Positions 41,688-50,535 of a stretch of DNA of 64,000 nt are shown one piece after another (the stretch's first letter is position 1; every line of letters begins with the position of its first letter). The translations under genes and the position numbers were made by a program. The notes below the pieces were generated by a model that was given only the letters and a program-made list of their open reading frames with translations, was not told where the DNA came from and searched no databases. This DNA comes from Actinocatenispora rupis (GTDB lineage Bacteria > Actinomycetota > Actinomycetes > Mycobacteriales > Micromonosporaceae), in contig NZ_BOMB01000004.1 in NCBI RefSeq assembly GCF_016861975.1, positions 124,001-188,000 of the forward strand, given 5' to 3'.

Positions 41688-42332
41688 TCAGATGTTCGTC
41701 GAGCACTCCTTGGCCCAGTCAGCGAAGAACACCCGGGTTGCGGCAACATCGGCAGGCGGCAGCGGGATCTCATCGTCTCCGTACCGGGCGATCATCCGCA
41801 TCGTCTCGCCGAGAACGCCCACATCGAACCCCGGGTCGATCTGGGCCGCGCGCCGCAGCAGGGTGTCTTTCCCGAACCGGCGCGCAAGGCGGTACACGTC
41901 GGCGAAGTCGCGGCGTTCCGCCCGCCCGAACAGGGCGAGTAGTTTCCGGCCGGCAAGTTCTTCAGCCTCCAGCGTCGGGCCGAGGACCGTGACAATCGGC
42001 GGCTTGAGCGGCTGGGAGTCGATGGCGATGTCGACAACGGTGTGGGCGTCGCGGCTGGACACGAGCAGGCGGCAAAACGTTGCGCTCTCGCGCCCGACCT
42101 GGACCCCGAAACCGCGGTCTTCGAGTGCCACGACCAGCGACGTTTTGGCTGGCGACACCGACTCGATGGGCGTGGAGGCGAACAGGTCGATGTCGTCGGT
42201 CGTCCGGTCGATGAGGTTGGAGGCCAGCAGTGCTGCGCCACCTGAGACGACGTATCCGCGTGACTCCGGCATCTCGAAGAAGATCTGCGCGACGGTTACC
42301 TGGATGTCGGTGAGGTTGCTGCTGTCGCCCAC
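41688..42332 (-). CDS. AbiEii/AbiGii-type nucleotidyltransferase toxin
   Basis: The 214-aa protein has the minimal nucleotidyltransferase signature: YVVSGGAALLASNLIDRTTD then DIDLFAS, i.e. Gly31-Gly32 and the Asp47-x-Asp49 pair. The helical part (EELAGRKLLALFGRAERRDF, ADVYRLARRFG) is typical of AbiEii/MenT-like toxins that add nucleotides to tRNA. The GTG start overlaps the antitoxin TAG by one base (TAGTG). It carries more AT-rich codons than its neighbours, which suggests recent acquisition. Confidence 0.8.
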   Translation of the reverse strand: MGDSSNLTDIQVTVAQIFFEMPESRGYVVSGGAALLASNLIDRTTDDIDLFASTPIESVSPAKTSLVVALEDRGFGVQVGRESATFCRLLVSSRDAHTVVDIAIDSQPLKPPIVTVLGPTLEAEELAGRKLLALFGRAERRDFADVYRLARRFGKDTLLRRAAQIDPGFDVGVLGETMRMIARYGDDEIPLPPADVAATRVFFADWAKECSTNI

Positions 42333-42856
42333 TACGCGACCTCCCGGTCGCCGGGCTCTCCTGTGACGACTGGGTTCCACGCGTCGCGTACGGCGATCGG
42401 CAGGACGAGTTCGTCCCACAGGTCTGCGAGTAGCGCGCCGTCGATGTAGGTGAGGACGTCGTTGGGGGTGCCTTCGCGGAGAACGATCTCGTACACCCAT
42501 GCGCGGTCTCGGCGGTTCCGCATGTTGAAGCTGCGGCCGGTGTCGGACCAGTTCAGCGACAACGGCAGCACGACCGTGGCGAGCGCCTTCTCGACGGGAA
42601 GTCGCGGCAGCACGTTCGGGACCTCGACGGGCAGCCCACGATAGGTGGCGACCTCTCGAAACTCGACCTTCGGCGCGATGGACAGTTCGTAGCCAGCGGC
42701 GTTGAGGATGCGGCTGGCGACGGCCAGGGTTGGGGAGATGCGGCCGTGTTCGTAGGCGGACAGGTTGGGGCGTGCGGTTCCTGCGGCGGCGGCCACGGCG
42801 GCCTGGGTGAGCCCGGCTGCCTGGCGGGCTTGGGTCAGGAGCGTTGCCGGATCCAT
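42332..42856 (-). CDS. XRE-type HTH antitoxin/regulator
   Basis: The 174-aa protein has an N-terminal Cro/C1 HTH at about residues 5-55 (LLTQARQAAGLTQAAVAAAA, GTARPNLSAYEHGRISPTLA). An about 100-residue C-terminal domain follows (LPLSLNWSDTGRSFNMRNRR, then VYEIVLREGTPNDVLTYIDG). Together with the coupled nucleotidyltransferase it forms an AbiEi/AbiEii-like toxin-antitoxin module, in which the antitoxin also represses the operon. ATG 42856 is preferred over a TTG-type upstream start. Confidence 0.8.
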   Translation of the reverse strand: MDPATLLTQARQAAGLTQAAVAAAAGTARPNLSAYEHGRISPTLAVASRILNAAGYELSIAPKVEFREVATYRGLPVEVPNVLPRLPVEKALATVVLPLSLNWSDTGRSFNMRNRRDRAWVYEIVLREGTPNDVLTYIDGALLADLWDELVLPIAVRDAWNPVVTGEPGDREVA

Positions 42857-43000
42857 ACCCCGAGCGTAGCGGAACATATACCTACCGGCTAGCCGACCGG
42901 CCCGCCCCCTCTCGACGCCCGCGCCGCGTCCACGACCGCCGGGCCATCACCAGGCCACGGGGCCGTGGCAGCGGAGTGCAGCGACAACGCTGAATTATCG

Positions 43001-43017
43001 ATCGTGTCCGACACGAT
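43001..43017. promoter_or_regulatory. 17-bp perfect palindrome, candidate operator
   Basis: ATCGTGTCCGACACGAT is an 8-1-8 perfect inverted repeat. Just beside it a minus-strand GATAAT (about 42993-42998) could be the -10 of the XRE/toxin operon, giving a leader of about 130 nt. On the plus strand the palindrome abuts an ATG at 43016 that opens a short coding-like stretch (TRTLTTETIEAVLAMIDALN). Either reading makes this a control site; which gene it serves is uncertain. Confidence 0.45.
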
Positions 43018-43599
43018 GACGGATACGACACGAACATTGACGACCGAGACGATTGAGGCCGTACTGGCAATGATCGACGCTCTCAACGCCGAGCAACAGC
43101 CGTCGAGGGCGACGATCGGCCCGGAACCAACGGACTTGGGAGCGGGCGGACAGGTTCCCCCGCGTACGAGGTGCCGGCGCGTGAGAAGCGCGCATACGTC
43201 GTGCCGACCCAGCGGGCCCACTGACGTAGCCACCTGGCTCGGGGCACCGGATCGGCTCGACCGGGCGCGATTGCCGGTCCGGCACACGATGGCATCGCGG
43301 TACGCCTGGCGCCACGTGGCCGCGACGCGGATCCCACCGACACTCCGGTACCGACGACAACCGTTGCCGTCAGGCAAGGACGGCCGGGCGCGACCGGTGC
43401 ACCGCAGCCACCTGTACGAGGGTTGGCCGGATTCCTTGCCGCGCCGCCGATCCTCGGGCGATCCGGCTGGTACGTGTGACCGCGTCCCGCCTCGACGATC
43501 CATACCGCCGGTCGGTGACCGCGAACCGGGGGCGGTGGCGCGCCTCGTCTCCCTGTCGCCGGATCCCTGGTGCGGATCGGATCCGTGTCCCACAGCGGG
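43018..43599. other. Accessory interval without a defensible gene
   Basis: After about 30 coding-like residues from ATG 43016 (the frame reads MTDTTRTLTTETIEAVLAMI and on to NAEQQPS), the frame turns Arg/Pro-rich and loses protein character. Both strands were read to 43599 with no recognisable family. It looks like degraded DNA at the end of the toxin-antitoxin island. Confidence 0.4.
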
Positions 43600-45204
43600 T
43601 CACGCCAGTCCAGGACGTACGTGGTCCGGCGGTGGCCAGAGACCGCAGTGGTGTGCGGTCTTCACGTCGACCGGCCGGATGGCGCCCGGAGCGAGTGCGA
43701 GTGCGGTGTTCGCCGCGCCGAGACGGGGCCACCTCTTCCGGTGCGGACCGTTCGGGTCGCCGGTTCTGACGAACCGGGTCCAGTAGGCGATGAGGTGGTC
43801 GGCGAGGTGGCGCTGGGCGGCGGTGAGCCGGGGGCCGTCCGGGAAGTCGAAGAGGGAGAACGTGTCGGCGCCGTGCGCGGTGGCGGGCCGCACGCGGGCC
43901 GGCAGGGGCTGTCCGCTGGGGGTGGGCGCGGACGGGTCGTCGAAGACGTACGCGTAGGTGCGCGCCGTCCTGGCGTGCTCGCGGCCGGACCTCCAGGAGG
44001 GGCAGATCCAGCCGCTGTCGGTGAACACCCGGCTTGCGGCTGCGGTCGGCGAGGGGAACCGTGCCGCCGGGTACCGCCGCTGCACGCTCGGGGCGTCCGG
44101 CCCGAAGGCGGTCCGGAGTATTGCCGCGTACTGGCGGGCGGTGATGCCGTCCGGGTGGACCGCGAGGGTGAACTCGACGTGCTCGTCGTGGGTGTTGCCT
44201 TGCACGAGTGGCACGGCCGCTTCCCGACCGGCGGCGAACACCGCGGCCGGCTCCCGCGGTACGAGGCCGGTGCCGTAGGCGATGAGCGGGAACAGCGTCG
44301 TGTACGGCAGCAGTTCGGCGGCGGTCTTGCGGCGCAGGCAGGCCACGTCGGGGCAGGACAAGTGGCTGGCGACGGCCCGGCCGGTGGCCCGGATCGTTCC
44401 GATGGGATGCCAGGACGAGATCGCGCCGACGCCCTCGCCCATCGCTCCGGCCGGGTGCCGGGTCGAACACGACCCGCTCTGTACGATCGCGCGCTGGAAC
44501 AGGCCGCGAGCGGCGGGTGCGGTCATCAGGGTGCACGTACTCATCGCGCCGGCCGATTCGCCGGCCAGGGTGACCGTGCCGGGGTCGCCACCGAACGCGG
44601 CGATGTTGGCGCGTACCCAGCGCAGCGCCGCGATCTGGTCCTGCAGACCGAAGTTGCTGCTGTCGCCGAGGTCGGGATGGGCGAAGAAGCCGAACACGCC
44701 GAGCCGGTAGTTGACCGTCACGACCACGATGTCCCCGGTGCGGACCAGCCGGGACGGGTCGTGGATCGAGCCGGCGCCGGTGATGAAGCCACCGCCGGGC
44801 ACCCACACCATGACCGGCCGTCCCTCGCCGTGCCGGGTCGGTACGGCGGGCGTGGTCACCTCCAGGGTCAGGCAGTCCTCGCTCTGCGGGGTGCCCTTCG
44901 GCATGTCGGGCGCCTCGGGTTGCAGGCATGCCGGGCCCGCCGTCGTCGCGTCGCGGGTTCCCGTCCACGGGACCACGGGCTGCGGCGGGCGCCAGCGTCG
45001 CGCCCCGACGGGCGGGGAGGCGTACGGGATGTCGCGGAACCGGCGCACCCCAGCGTGGACCGCTCCTCGTACGGCGCCGGACGCGGTCCGGACGACCGGG
45101 TCGGCGGCGTCGTGCGCGGAGGTTGACGTGCCCCCTGGCACTGCCATGGCCACGCTCGCCAGTACGGCGAGAGCGACGGTCGTCGCCGTTGCGCGGCCGC
45201 TCAT
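43600..45204 (-). CDS. Secreted carboxylesterase type B
   Basis: The 534-aa protein begins with a signal peptide (MSGRATATTVALAVLASVAM, with cleavage near TSA-HD). It carries the COesterase domain: FRDIPYASPPVGARRW, the oxyanion loop VMVWVPGGGFITGAG and the nucleophile elbow TLAGESAGAMS with Ser217. DEHVEF and a His in PATAHGADTF may be the other triad residues. The substrate is unknown; the family cleaves carboxylic esters. The ATG overlaps the preceding small membrane protein's stop by 4 nt. The operon is likely repressed by the divergent TetR. Confidence 0.9.
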   Translation of the reverse strand: MSGRATATTVALAVLASVAMAVPGGTSTSAHDAADPVVRTASGAVRGAVHAGVRRFRDIPYASPPVGARRWRPPQPVVPWTGTRDATTAGPACLQPEAPDMPKGTPQSEDCLTLEVTTPAVPTRHGEGRPVMVWVPGGGFITGAGSIHDPSRLVRTGDIVVVTVNYRLGVFGFFAHPDLGDSSNFGLQDQIAALRWVRANIAAFGGDPGTVTLAGESAGAMSTCTLMTAPAARGLFQRAIVQSGSCSTRHPAGAMGEGVGAISSWHPIGTIRATGRAVASHLSCPDVACLRRKTAAELLPYTTLFPLIAYGTGLVPREPAAVFAAGREAAVPLVQGNTHDEHVEFTLAVHPDGITARQYAAILRTAFGPDAPSVQRRYPAARFPSPTAAASRVFTDSGWICPSWRSGREHARTARTYAYVFDDPSAPTPSGQPLPARVRPATAHGADTFSLFDFPDGPRLTAAQRHLADHLIAYWTRFVRTGDPNGPHRKRWPRLGAANTALALAPGAIRPVDVKTAHHCGLWPPPDHVRPGLA

Positions 45205-45422
45205 TCGCCGCGCCCGCCCTGCTTGGCCCGCACGCTGCCCCAGCCGGCCAGGAGTACGCCGACGGCGGCCACCACCGCGTAGCACGCCAGCCGCACCGGG
45301 AACCCGCCTGGCAGCCAGCCGAGGAGCCCGGCGTTGGCGTGGTCGGCCAGTAACCGGATACCGCCCTGCACTCCCAGCGCGAGCAGGACCATGCCGGCGA
45401 TCAGGCCCGTGATGCGTTTCAT
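45201..45422 (-). CDS. Small membrane protein co-transcribed with the esterase
   Basis: The 73-aa protein has two hydrophobic helices (ITGLIAGMVLLALGVQGGIRLL and VRLACYAVVAAVGVLLAGWG) and a short basic tail (RAKQGGRGE). It has no recognised family. It is the first gene after the TetR operator and is translationally coupled to the esterase, so it is probably part of the same response, perhaps at the membrane. Confidence 0.7.
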   Translation of the reverse strand: MKRITGLIAGMVLLALGVQGGIRLLADHANAGLLGWLPGGFPVRLACYAVVAAVGVLLAGWGSVRAKQGGRGE

Positions 45423-45480
45423 GAGTCGACTCCCCGCCCTGACGAGAGGTGATCGCGGAGGGCCCTGGTTCCTCCGCGGT

Positions 45481-45502
45481 TTATGGTTCGATCGAACCAT
45501 AA
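45481..45502. promoter_or_regulatory. 22-bp perfect palindrome, TetR operator
   Basis: The arms TTATGGTTCGA and TCGAACCATAA join without a spacer. It lies between the membrane-protein/esterase operon (start 45422) and the TetR gene (45569). Perfect symmetry and AT-rich ends in GC-rich DNA make it a strong operator candidate for the adjacent TetR. Confidence 0.85.
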
Positions 45503-45568
45503 CACGTGTTGATACGATCGCACCACGACGTACCGCGGGCTCGCCGCACGAGGAGAGACAGGCCGAAC

Positions 45569-46201
45569 ATGCCCCGCCAGGTGGACCACGACGCGCGCCG
45601 CCGCCAGATCGCGGAGGCCGTGTGGCGCCTGGCCGCGCGCGGCGGACTGGAAGACGTGACACTGCGCCAGGTGGCCGCCGAGGCCGGGGTCTCCGCGCGA
45701 CTGCTGCAGTACTACTTCGGAACCCGCCCCCAACTGCTGCTCGGCGCGCTGGAGATCCTCAACACCGAGGGCGAGCAGCGCGCGCGGCAGCGCATCGAGC
45801 TCCTCGGCGACGATCCCGGCACGCATGCGATCGTGCGCGGCGTACTCCTGGAGTTGCTCCCCCTCGACGAGGAGCGACACGACCGGCACCTCGTGTACGT
45901 GGCGTACTTCGTGCGGTTCCTGTCCGACCCCGACCTCGCCCCGGCCGCACGCCAGGCGCCACCCGCGTTGGAGAACCTGGTGACCGGCCTACTGACCCAC
46001 GCCCAGGAACTCGGCGAGGTACGCCCAGACGTCGACGCCCCGGCCGAGGCCGCGTACCTGGTGGCAGGAGCCGAGGGCCTGCAGTCCCGCATGCTGCTCG
46101 GGCAGTACACGCCGGAGCAGGCCGTGGCACTGATCGATCACCAGCTCGCCCGCGTCTTCAACGCCGAGACCGGCGAGCGCCCTCAGCCCGACTCGGCCTG
46201 A
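45569..46201 (+). CDS. TetR-family repressor of the esterase operon
   Basis: The 210-aa protein starts at ATG 45569 after AGGAGAG. The HTH is RRRQIAEAVWRLAARGGLED then VTLRQVAAEAGVSARLLQYY. The LLQYYFGTRPQLL pattern is that of the BetI-like/TetR_C_6 subgroup, whose C-terminal domain follows (VLLELLPLDEERHDRHLVYV, LAPAARQAPPALENLVTGLL). It is likely autoregulated through the 22-bp palindrome. The ligand may be an ester or its product (inference). Confidence 0.88.
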   Translation: MPRQVDHDARRRQIAEAVWRLAARGGLEDVTLRQVAAEAGVSARLLQYYFGTRPQLLLGALEILNTEGEQRARQRIELLGDDPGTHAIVRGVLLELLPLDEERHDRHLVYVAYFVRFLSDPDLAPAARQAPPALENLVTGLLTHAQELGEVRPDVDAPAEAAYLVAGAEGLQSRMLLGQYTPEQAVALIDHQLARVFNAETGERPQPDSA

Positions 46202-46217
46202 CCACGGCCCCGACCGG

Positions 46218-46634
46218 TCACTCTCCCGCGTAGCTGCTGAAGGTCCACACGTGCCGCTCCGGATCGACACACGAGTACTCGCGGACGCCGGCCGGGGAAT
46301 CGTGCACCGGGTTCACGATCCGTGCGCCGGCCGCCTCGGCACGAGCCTGATGCGCGTCGAGCCGTTCGTCGGCGACCCGGACACACAGGTTCTGACTGCC
46401 GCCCTTCAGTACGAGGGGGCTGTGCAGCTCGTACCCGTCGTCGTCGCGGTCGCGGCTGACGAAGATCAGGTCGGAGCCGGCCCGCAGCTGGGCGTGCTCG
46501 ACTTCCCCGTCCGCTCCGGTGACCACGAAGTGCCGTACGAAGCCGAAAGCCTCGGTGAGAAAAGCGACGGCGGCACCCGGCTGCGCGTACCTGAGGTTCG
46601 GGAAAACGCTCTGCTGCGAGGGCATCTCGGACAC
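46218..46634 (-). CDS. VOC/glyoxalase-family protein
   Basis: The 138-aa VOC-fold protein begins near GTG 46634 or ATG 46625. The pattern is FPNLRYAQPGAAVAFLTEAF, then HAQLRAGSDLIFVS, then QNLCVRVADERLDAHQARAE, then REYSCVDPERHVWTFSSY. It resembles bleomycin-resistance-type or PhnB-like binding proteins. The metal residues are not complete, so ligand binding rather than catalysis is possible. It is convergent with the TetR gene. Confidence 0.8.
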   Translation of the reverse strand: MSEMPSQQSVFPNLRYAQPGAAVAFLTEAFGFVRHFVVTGADGEVEHAQLRAGSDLIFVSRDRDDDGYELHSPLVLKGGSQNLCVRVADERLDAHQARAEAAGARIVNPVHDSPAGVREYSCVDPERHVWTFSSYAGE

Positions 46635-46797
46635 GCGGCCAGGTTACCCCGACTGCGGGCAGGCCGGTTGTGATGCCACACGTTCGCGGGTGGATCCGGC
46701 CGGCAGCCGGCAACGAGCGGCCGCTCGGGCACAGACCGGCACGCGACATCGCGACGCGGGCCCCCGCCGCCCAGTCGCCGCGGCCGGACTCGCACCG

Positions 46798-46808
46798 TCC
46801 ACAGTGGA
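46798..46808. repeat. Intergenic copy of TCCACAGTGGA
   Basis: It lies in the 307-bp gene-free space 46635-46941, which otherwise shows nothing recognisable. Confidence 0.7.
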
Positions 46809-46941
46809 TACAGGAGTCGCCGCGAGGCCGGCTGCCCCTTGGCGCGCAGGGCATCGACGGCACCGCCGCCTCGGCACCGCCCGGCGCACCGCACGCCCCG
46901 CGCCGGGCAGCACCGCCGCTGGGGAATTTTCCAACGCCGCG

Positions 46942-47538
46942 TCAGTGATGGAAGGGGCGGGGAACGAACCGGCGGCGGCGCGGCCGTACCGGGGACTCGA
47001 TGCCCAGCGCCCGGCGTCCCCGGGCGGTGGTGGCGACGAGGTACACGGATTCGGCGGAGCCGTCCGTGCCGTCGGCGGCACGCCACCAGTTGAGCGGTTC
47101 GCGTACGGCGCGGCGCGCGTCGGGTTGCCCCAGCAGCAGGAGCGTCGGGCTGTGCAGGTCGTCCTCGTACACGTCGACGAGGCGGCGGGCGAGCAGCGAC
47201 TCGACCGCCGCGGACAGTACCGGGACGGTGGGTTGGGGCTGTTCGTCGTCGCGGCACCAGCGGACGAGCAGGTCGACGAGTTGCGGGTGTTCCAGGGCGC
47301 GGTTGAGGACGAACAGGTCGGGTTCGGGCCGCTCCGCGAAGACCTGGAAGCCGGGCGTGGCGGGGTGGTGGCAGACGCTGCCGTACGCCCCGGGCATCGG
47401 GCCGGGGCTGATCATCCGGAAGCCCGCCCGGCCGGCGCCGAACGGTCGCACGAGCCATCCGGCGGGCTTCATCGCCAGGATCTCGTCCGCCGACAACCCG
47501 GCCATGGAACGCGGATTGGCAAAGTCCCTGTCCGGCAT
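46942..47538 (-). CDS. Hypothetical protein (198 aa)
   Basis: ATG 47538 opens MPDRDFANPRSMAGLSADEI. The product contains WLVRPFGAGRAGFRMISPGP, RALEHPQLVDLLVRWCRDD and SAAVESLLARRLVDVYEDDL, ending in a basic tail (RPRRRRFVPRPFHH). No signal peptide, membrane helix or known motif is seen. The sequence has good codon character throughout, so the gene is real, but I do not recognise the family. The divergent neighbour at 47687 is a small membrane protein. Confidence 0.6.
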   Translation of the reverse strand: MPDRDFANPRSMAGLSADEILAMKPAGWLVRPFGAGRAGFRMISPGPMPGAYGSVCHHPATPGFQVFAERPEPDLFVLNRALEHPQLVDLLVRWCRDDEQPQPTVPVLSAAVESLLARRLVDVYEDDLHSPTLLLLGQPDARRAVREPLNWWRAADGTDGSAESVYLVATTARGRRALGIESPVRPRRRRFVPRPFHH

Positions 47539-47686
47539 ACGACGCAGTATCCCCGGCGCGCGCCACCCGCAGCAGACTCCGAACTCCCGATTGCGCGGAC
47601 CCGGCATCGCCGGTACCGGCCGTTCGGCAGTCGGCGGTCGCGAATCCGCCCAGAAACCGCCCGGCCACGGCGATCCGGAGGCAGCC

Positions 47687-47998
47687 ATGACCACCACCGA
47701 GCCGGTTGCCCCGGCACGTCCCGGCTCCGAGCGGCACGTCATCGAGGCCGACGTACTGCGCCGGCGGCAGCTCCGTGCGGCGCTGCTGCACGGCTCGGAC
47801 CGTACGTGGCGGGACCGGCGCCGCATCTGGCCGGCGGTCGTCGCGGGGATGGCGGCGGTCGCGGTCATCGTCGCCGCCATCGCGGTCGCTGGCGCGTTCG
47901 CCAAGCAGCGCAGCGAGGACGCGAAACAGGACCACGCCGTCGGCCGGTACCTGCCGGCGCGCCACGTGCCCGGACCCCCCCAACCGTCGGATTCCTAG
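47687..47998 (+). CDS. Small single-pass membrane protein
   Basis: The 103-aa protein starts at ATG 47687 after GGAGG. A polar N-terminus with RHVIEADVLRRRQLRAALLH precedes one transmembrane helix (WPAVVAGMAAVAVIVAAIAVAGAF), then a short polar tail ending PPQPSDS. The arrangement (cytosolic basic helix, then one TM) resembles small accessory membrane proteins of type VII secretion loci, but no other such genes are near. The 3' end overlaps the convergent FUSC gene by 4 bp. Confidence 0.65.
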   Translation: MTTTEPVAPARPGSERHVIEADVLRRRQLRAALLHGSDRTWRDRRRIWPAVVAGMAAVAVIVAAIAVAGAFAKQRSEDAKQDHAVGRYLPARHVPGPPQPSDS

Positions 47999-50136
47999 CG
48001 CCACCACGGGATCCGGCGCAGCCGGGCGACCTCGCCGGCCGGTTCGACGAGCGTGTCGAGCGCGGGGCGGATGTGCTGCAGGTGCTGCTCGACCCACAGC
48101 GTGCACGGCAGGGTGGCGGTGGAGGCCGCGGCGGCGACGGGCATCAGGGTCGGGATCCGGGTCGCCACCGCCGGCATCCGGGACGGTCCGGTCGCGCCGG
48201 GCCGGACGAGCAGGTCGGCCAGATCGTCGAACCAGTCGGCGACCTGCGCCGCCTGGCCGCTCAGCGCGTCGCCGACCGGATCCGGCCCGGCGTCGGGCGA
48301 CGGCAGGCTAGCCAACGACTGGGCGGTCAGCCGCAACCGGATCGTACCGCCGACCAGGCGCCACAACTGCTGGGTGGCGAGATGCTGCCGGCCGCGTTCG
48401 GCGAGCAGCCCGCGTACGCCGTCGTCGAGTCGCAGTCCCGCCGCGACGGCGCGCGCCGGCTCGGGTTCCTGGTGGCGCAGCCCGAGCGCCCAGTTCACCG
48501 ACTGCGCAAGGTATCTGCCGCCCTCCCGGAACGCGTCGGCCACGTCGTCGCCGACCACCGCGCTCGCCCCGCGCGGCCAGAACAGCGCGCCGACGGCGAG
48601 GCTCACCGCGCAGCCGATCGCCACGTCCTCGATGCGTACCACGCCGATCGACCAGCCCACCGGTACGAGGAGGTTGAACAGCACGGACACCACGACGGTG
48701 AACGCCGCCTGCCCGGCCGCGAACGGCAACGTGCCCGGCGCGTACGCGGCGACCAGGACGGCGATCGGCAGCGCCACCCAGAGCGCGGCCGGGCCGGTGC
48801 CGACCACGAGCAGCAGCGCGGCGCCGACCACGAACCCGAGTACCGTGCCCAGCAGGGCACGCAGCGCCGTGGAGCCGGTGCCGGCGGCGTTGGTCCGCAG
48901 GACGGAGAGGGTGCCGAGCACGACCCAGAACGCGTGCTGCACACCGACCAGGTCGGCGACGAGGACGGCGGCGGCGAGGGCGAACGCGCCGCGCACGCTG
49001 TTCACGAACCACACCGAACGCAGGTTCGCGTGCCGCCACGCCAGCTCCAGTACGGCGAAGCGGTGCGCCCGCGCCGCCGGCAGACCGTACCAACGGCGCG
49101 CCTGCTCCGCCGCGGTCGCCGGATCCGCGCGGCGGGCGGCGATCAGGGCGTCCACCGCGGCCGCCCGTACCGTCAGGGCACCGGTCTGCGCGTGGAACGC
49201 CAGATGTACCGCGTCGGCGAAATCGCCGTCACCGGCGGGCATCCGGCGCAGCGCGGCCACGCTGGCACGGATCGCGCCGTGCAGTTGAGCCAGATCGGGC
49301 TCCGGCCCGCCGGTGTGGAGCGTCGCGATCCGCCGCAGCGCGTCCCTGGTCGCCGCGAACAGGTCGCGCTCGACCGGCGGCACCGCGCGCAGATCCGGGT
49401 ACTCCCGCAGCCCGTCGCCGATCACCGCGGTCGCCCACTCCAGCATCCCGACCAGGCTGGCGAGCGCCTGGTCCGCCACGGTCAACCCGGTCGGCCGGTA
49501 CGGCGTGGCCGTGAACGCGGCGAGCAGTTCGTGTTTCGCCGTCGCCGCCGCGTCGCGGTCCGCGTCGGTGCCCGCGCCGCGCAGCGCCGCGTCGAGCCGG
49601 TCCGCCAGCGTGGCGGCGCTCGTCGCGACCGCGGCACGCAGCCGGTCGCCGGGCGGACGCGGCGAGAGCAGCAGTACGGCCAGGGTGCCGACGACGCTCG
49701 CCAGCCACCACCCCGCCAGCCGCGAACCGACCATGTCCATCGTGCCCGGCGACGCCGCCGGCAGCACGTACGCCAGCAGCGCGGCCGTACCGCCCGCCGC
49801 CGCGTTGGTTCCGGCGATCCCGGCGAACAGCACCACGAACACCACCGGAAGGGTGACTGCTGCGGCGATCCACGCCGACGAGTTCACCGCCGTGCCGACC
49901 ACCAGCAGCGCGCTGCCCGCCACCGCCAGGCCGCCGTGCGCGACGACCTTGTCCCGCCTCGTACCGGAGAACGACGCCAGCACGAGCGTCGCGAACCCGC
50001 CGAACGCGGCGAACGTGGCCATCTGGAGGTCGCCGATCACCGTGTCCGTGAGCGCGAACAGGCCGGGCACGACCACCATCGCCCGCACCGCGCGCATCGC
50101 CGCCGCCGGCGACCACCACCGCCCCCGCGCCACCAC
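47995..50136 (-). CDS. FUSC-family (aromatic-acid-exporter-like) membrane protein
   Basis: The protein has about 713 aa and two membrane blocks. The first has about six helices at residues 15-160 (MVVVPGLFALTDTV, ATFAAFGGFATLVLASFSG, ALLVVGTAVNSSAWIAAAVTL, VGTLAVLLLS). A cytoplasmic helical domain follows. The second block covers about residues 380-520 (GAFALAAAVLVADLVGVQHA, FWVVLGTLSVLRTNAAGTGS). The FWVVLGTLSVLR segment is the FUSC signature found in AaeB/YccS proteins, proposed to export aromatic acids. The GTG start near 50136 is approximate. No partner membrane-fusion protein is adjacent, as expected in a Gram-positive. Confidence 0.82.
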   Translation of the reverse strand: MVARGRWWSPAAAMRAVRAMVVVPGLFALTDTVIGDLQMATFAAFGGFATLVLASFSGTRRDKVVAHGGLAVAGSALLVVGTAVNSSAWIAAAVTLPVVFVVLFAGIAGTNAAAGGTAALLAYVLPAASPGTMDMVGSRLAGWWLASVVGTLAVLLLSPRPPGDRLRAAVATSAATLADRLDAALRGAGTDADRDAAATAKHELLAAFTATPYRPTGLTVADQALASLVGMLEWATAVIGDGLREYPDLRAVPPVERDLFAATRDALRRIATLHTGGPEPDLAQLHGAIRASVAALRRMPAGDGDFADAVHLAFHAQTGALTVRAAAVDALIAARRADPATAAEQARRWYGLPAARAHRFAVLELAWRHANLRSVWFVNSVRGAFALAAAVLVADLVGVQHAFWVVLGTLSVLRTNAAGTGSTALRALLGTVLGFVVGAALLLVVGTGPAALWVALPIAVLVAAYAPGTLPFAAGQAAFTVVVSVLFNLLVPVGWSIGVVRIEDVAIGCAVSLAVGALFWPRGASAVVGDDVADAFREGGRYLAQSVNWALGLRHQEPEPARAVAAGLRLDDGVRGLLAERGRQHLATQQLWRLVGGTIRLRLTAQSLASLPSPDAGPDPVGDALSGQAAQVADWFDDLADLLVRPGATGPSRMPAVATRIPTLMPVAAAASTATLPCTLWVEQHLQHIRPALDTLVEPAGEVARLRRIPWWR

Positions 50137-50249
50137 CGGAGCATAACGAGCCGCCCGCCCCGCGACCCGTCTTCCTCCGGTACTCGTCGGGTGACGACTG
50201 CGGGCCGGTGCAGCGGCCGGGGCGCCGATGGGACGCGGTCGTCCCGGAC

Positions 50250-50535
50250 AGCCGACCTCGCCGCCAGTTCGTCGAAACGCTGCGGTGCGCACGTCTCAGA
50301 TTCCTCCAGGAATCGCGCCACTACCTCCACCGCGTCAGCCGAGCCCGGGTCGGGTCGCACCGATCGCGAGCCCCGCACGGCGTCGTCGACGCCATAACCG
50401 CGGGCAGGCTGTCCCTCCGCCGGGCCCACAGATCAGAGTCGACCCGGGGTCCGAGCCGAGCATCAGCACGAACCGCGCGAACGGTGCAAGTAGCCGCGAC
50501 AGGTGCCGGGTCGCGGGGAGCCGATAGGTCTGCAG
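50250..50535 (-). pseudogene. Possible frameshifted coding remnant, family unknown
   Basis: One frame reads LQTYRLPATRHLSRLLAPFA then RFVLMLGSDPGSTLICG. The next frame continues GPAEGQPARGYGVDDAVRGS, then ADAVEVVARFLEESE and RFDELAARSA. Both have protein-like composition and would join with a one-base shift near 50427. No start or stop fits. The 580-bp gap 50137-50718 holds nothing else I can name. Confidence 0.3.

Noticed and set aside
42965-43786. 273-codon plus-strand frame as a full gene
   Set aside because: Only the first 30 residues after ATG 43016 look protein-like; the rest is Arg/Pro-rich and runs antisense into the esterase gene.
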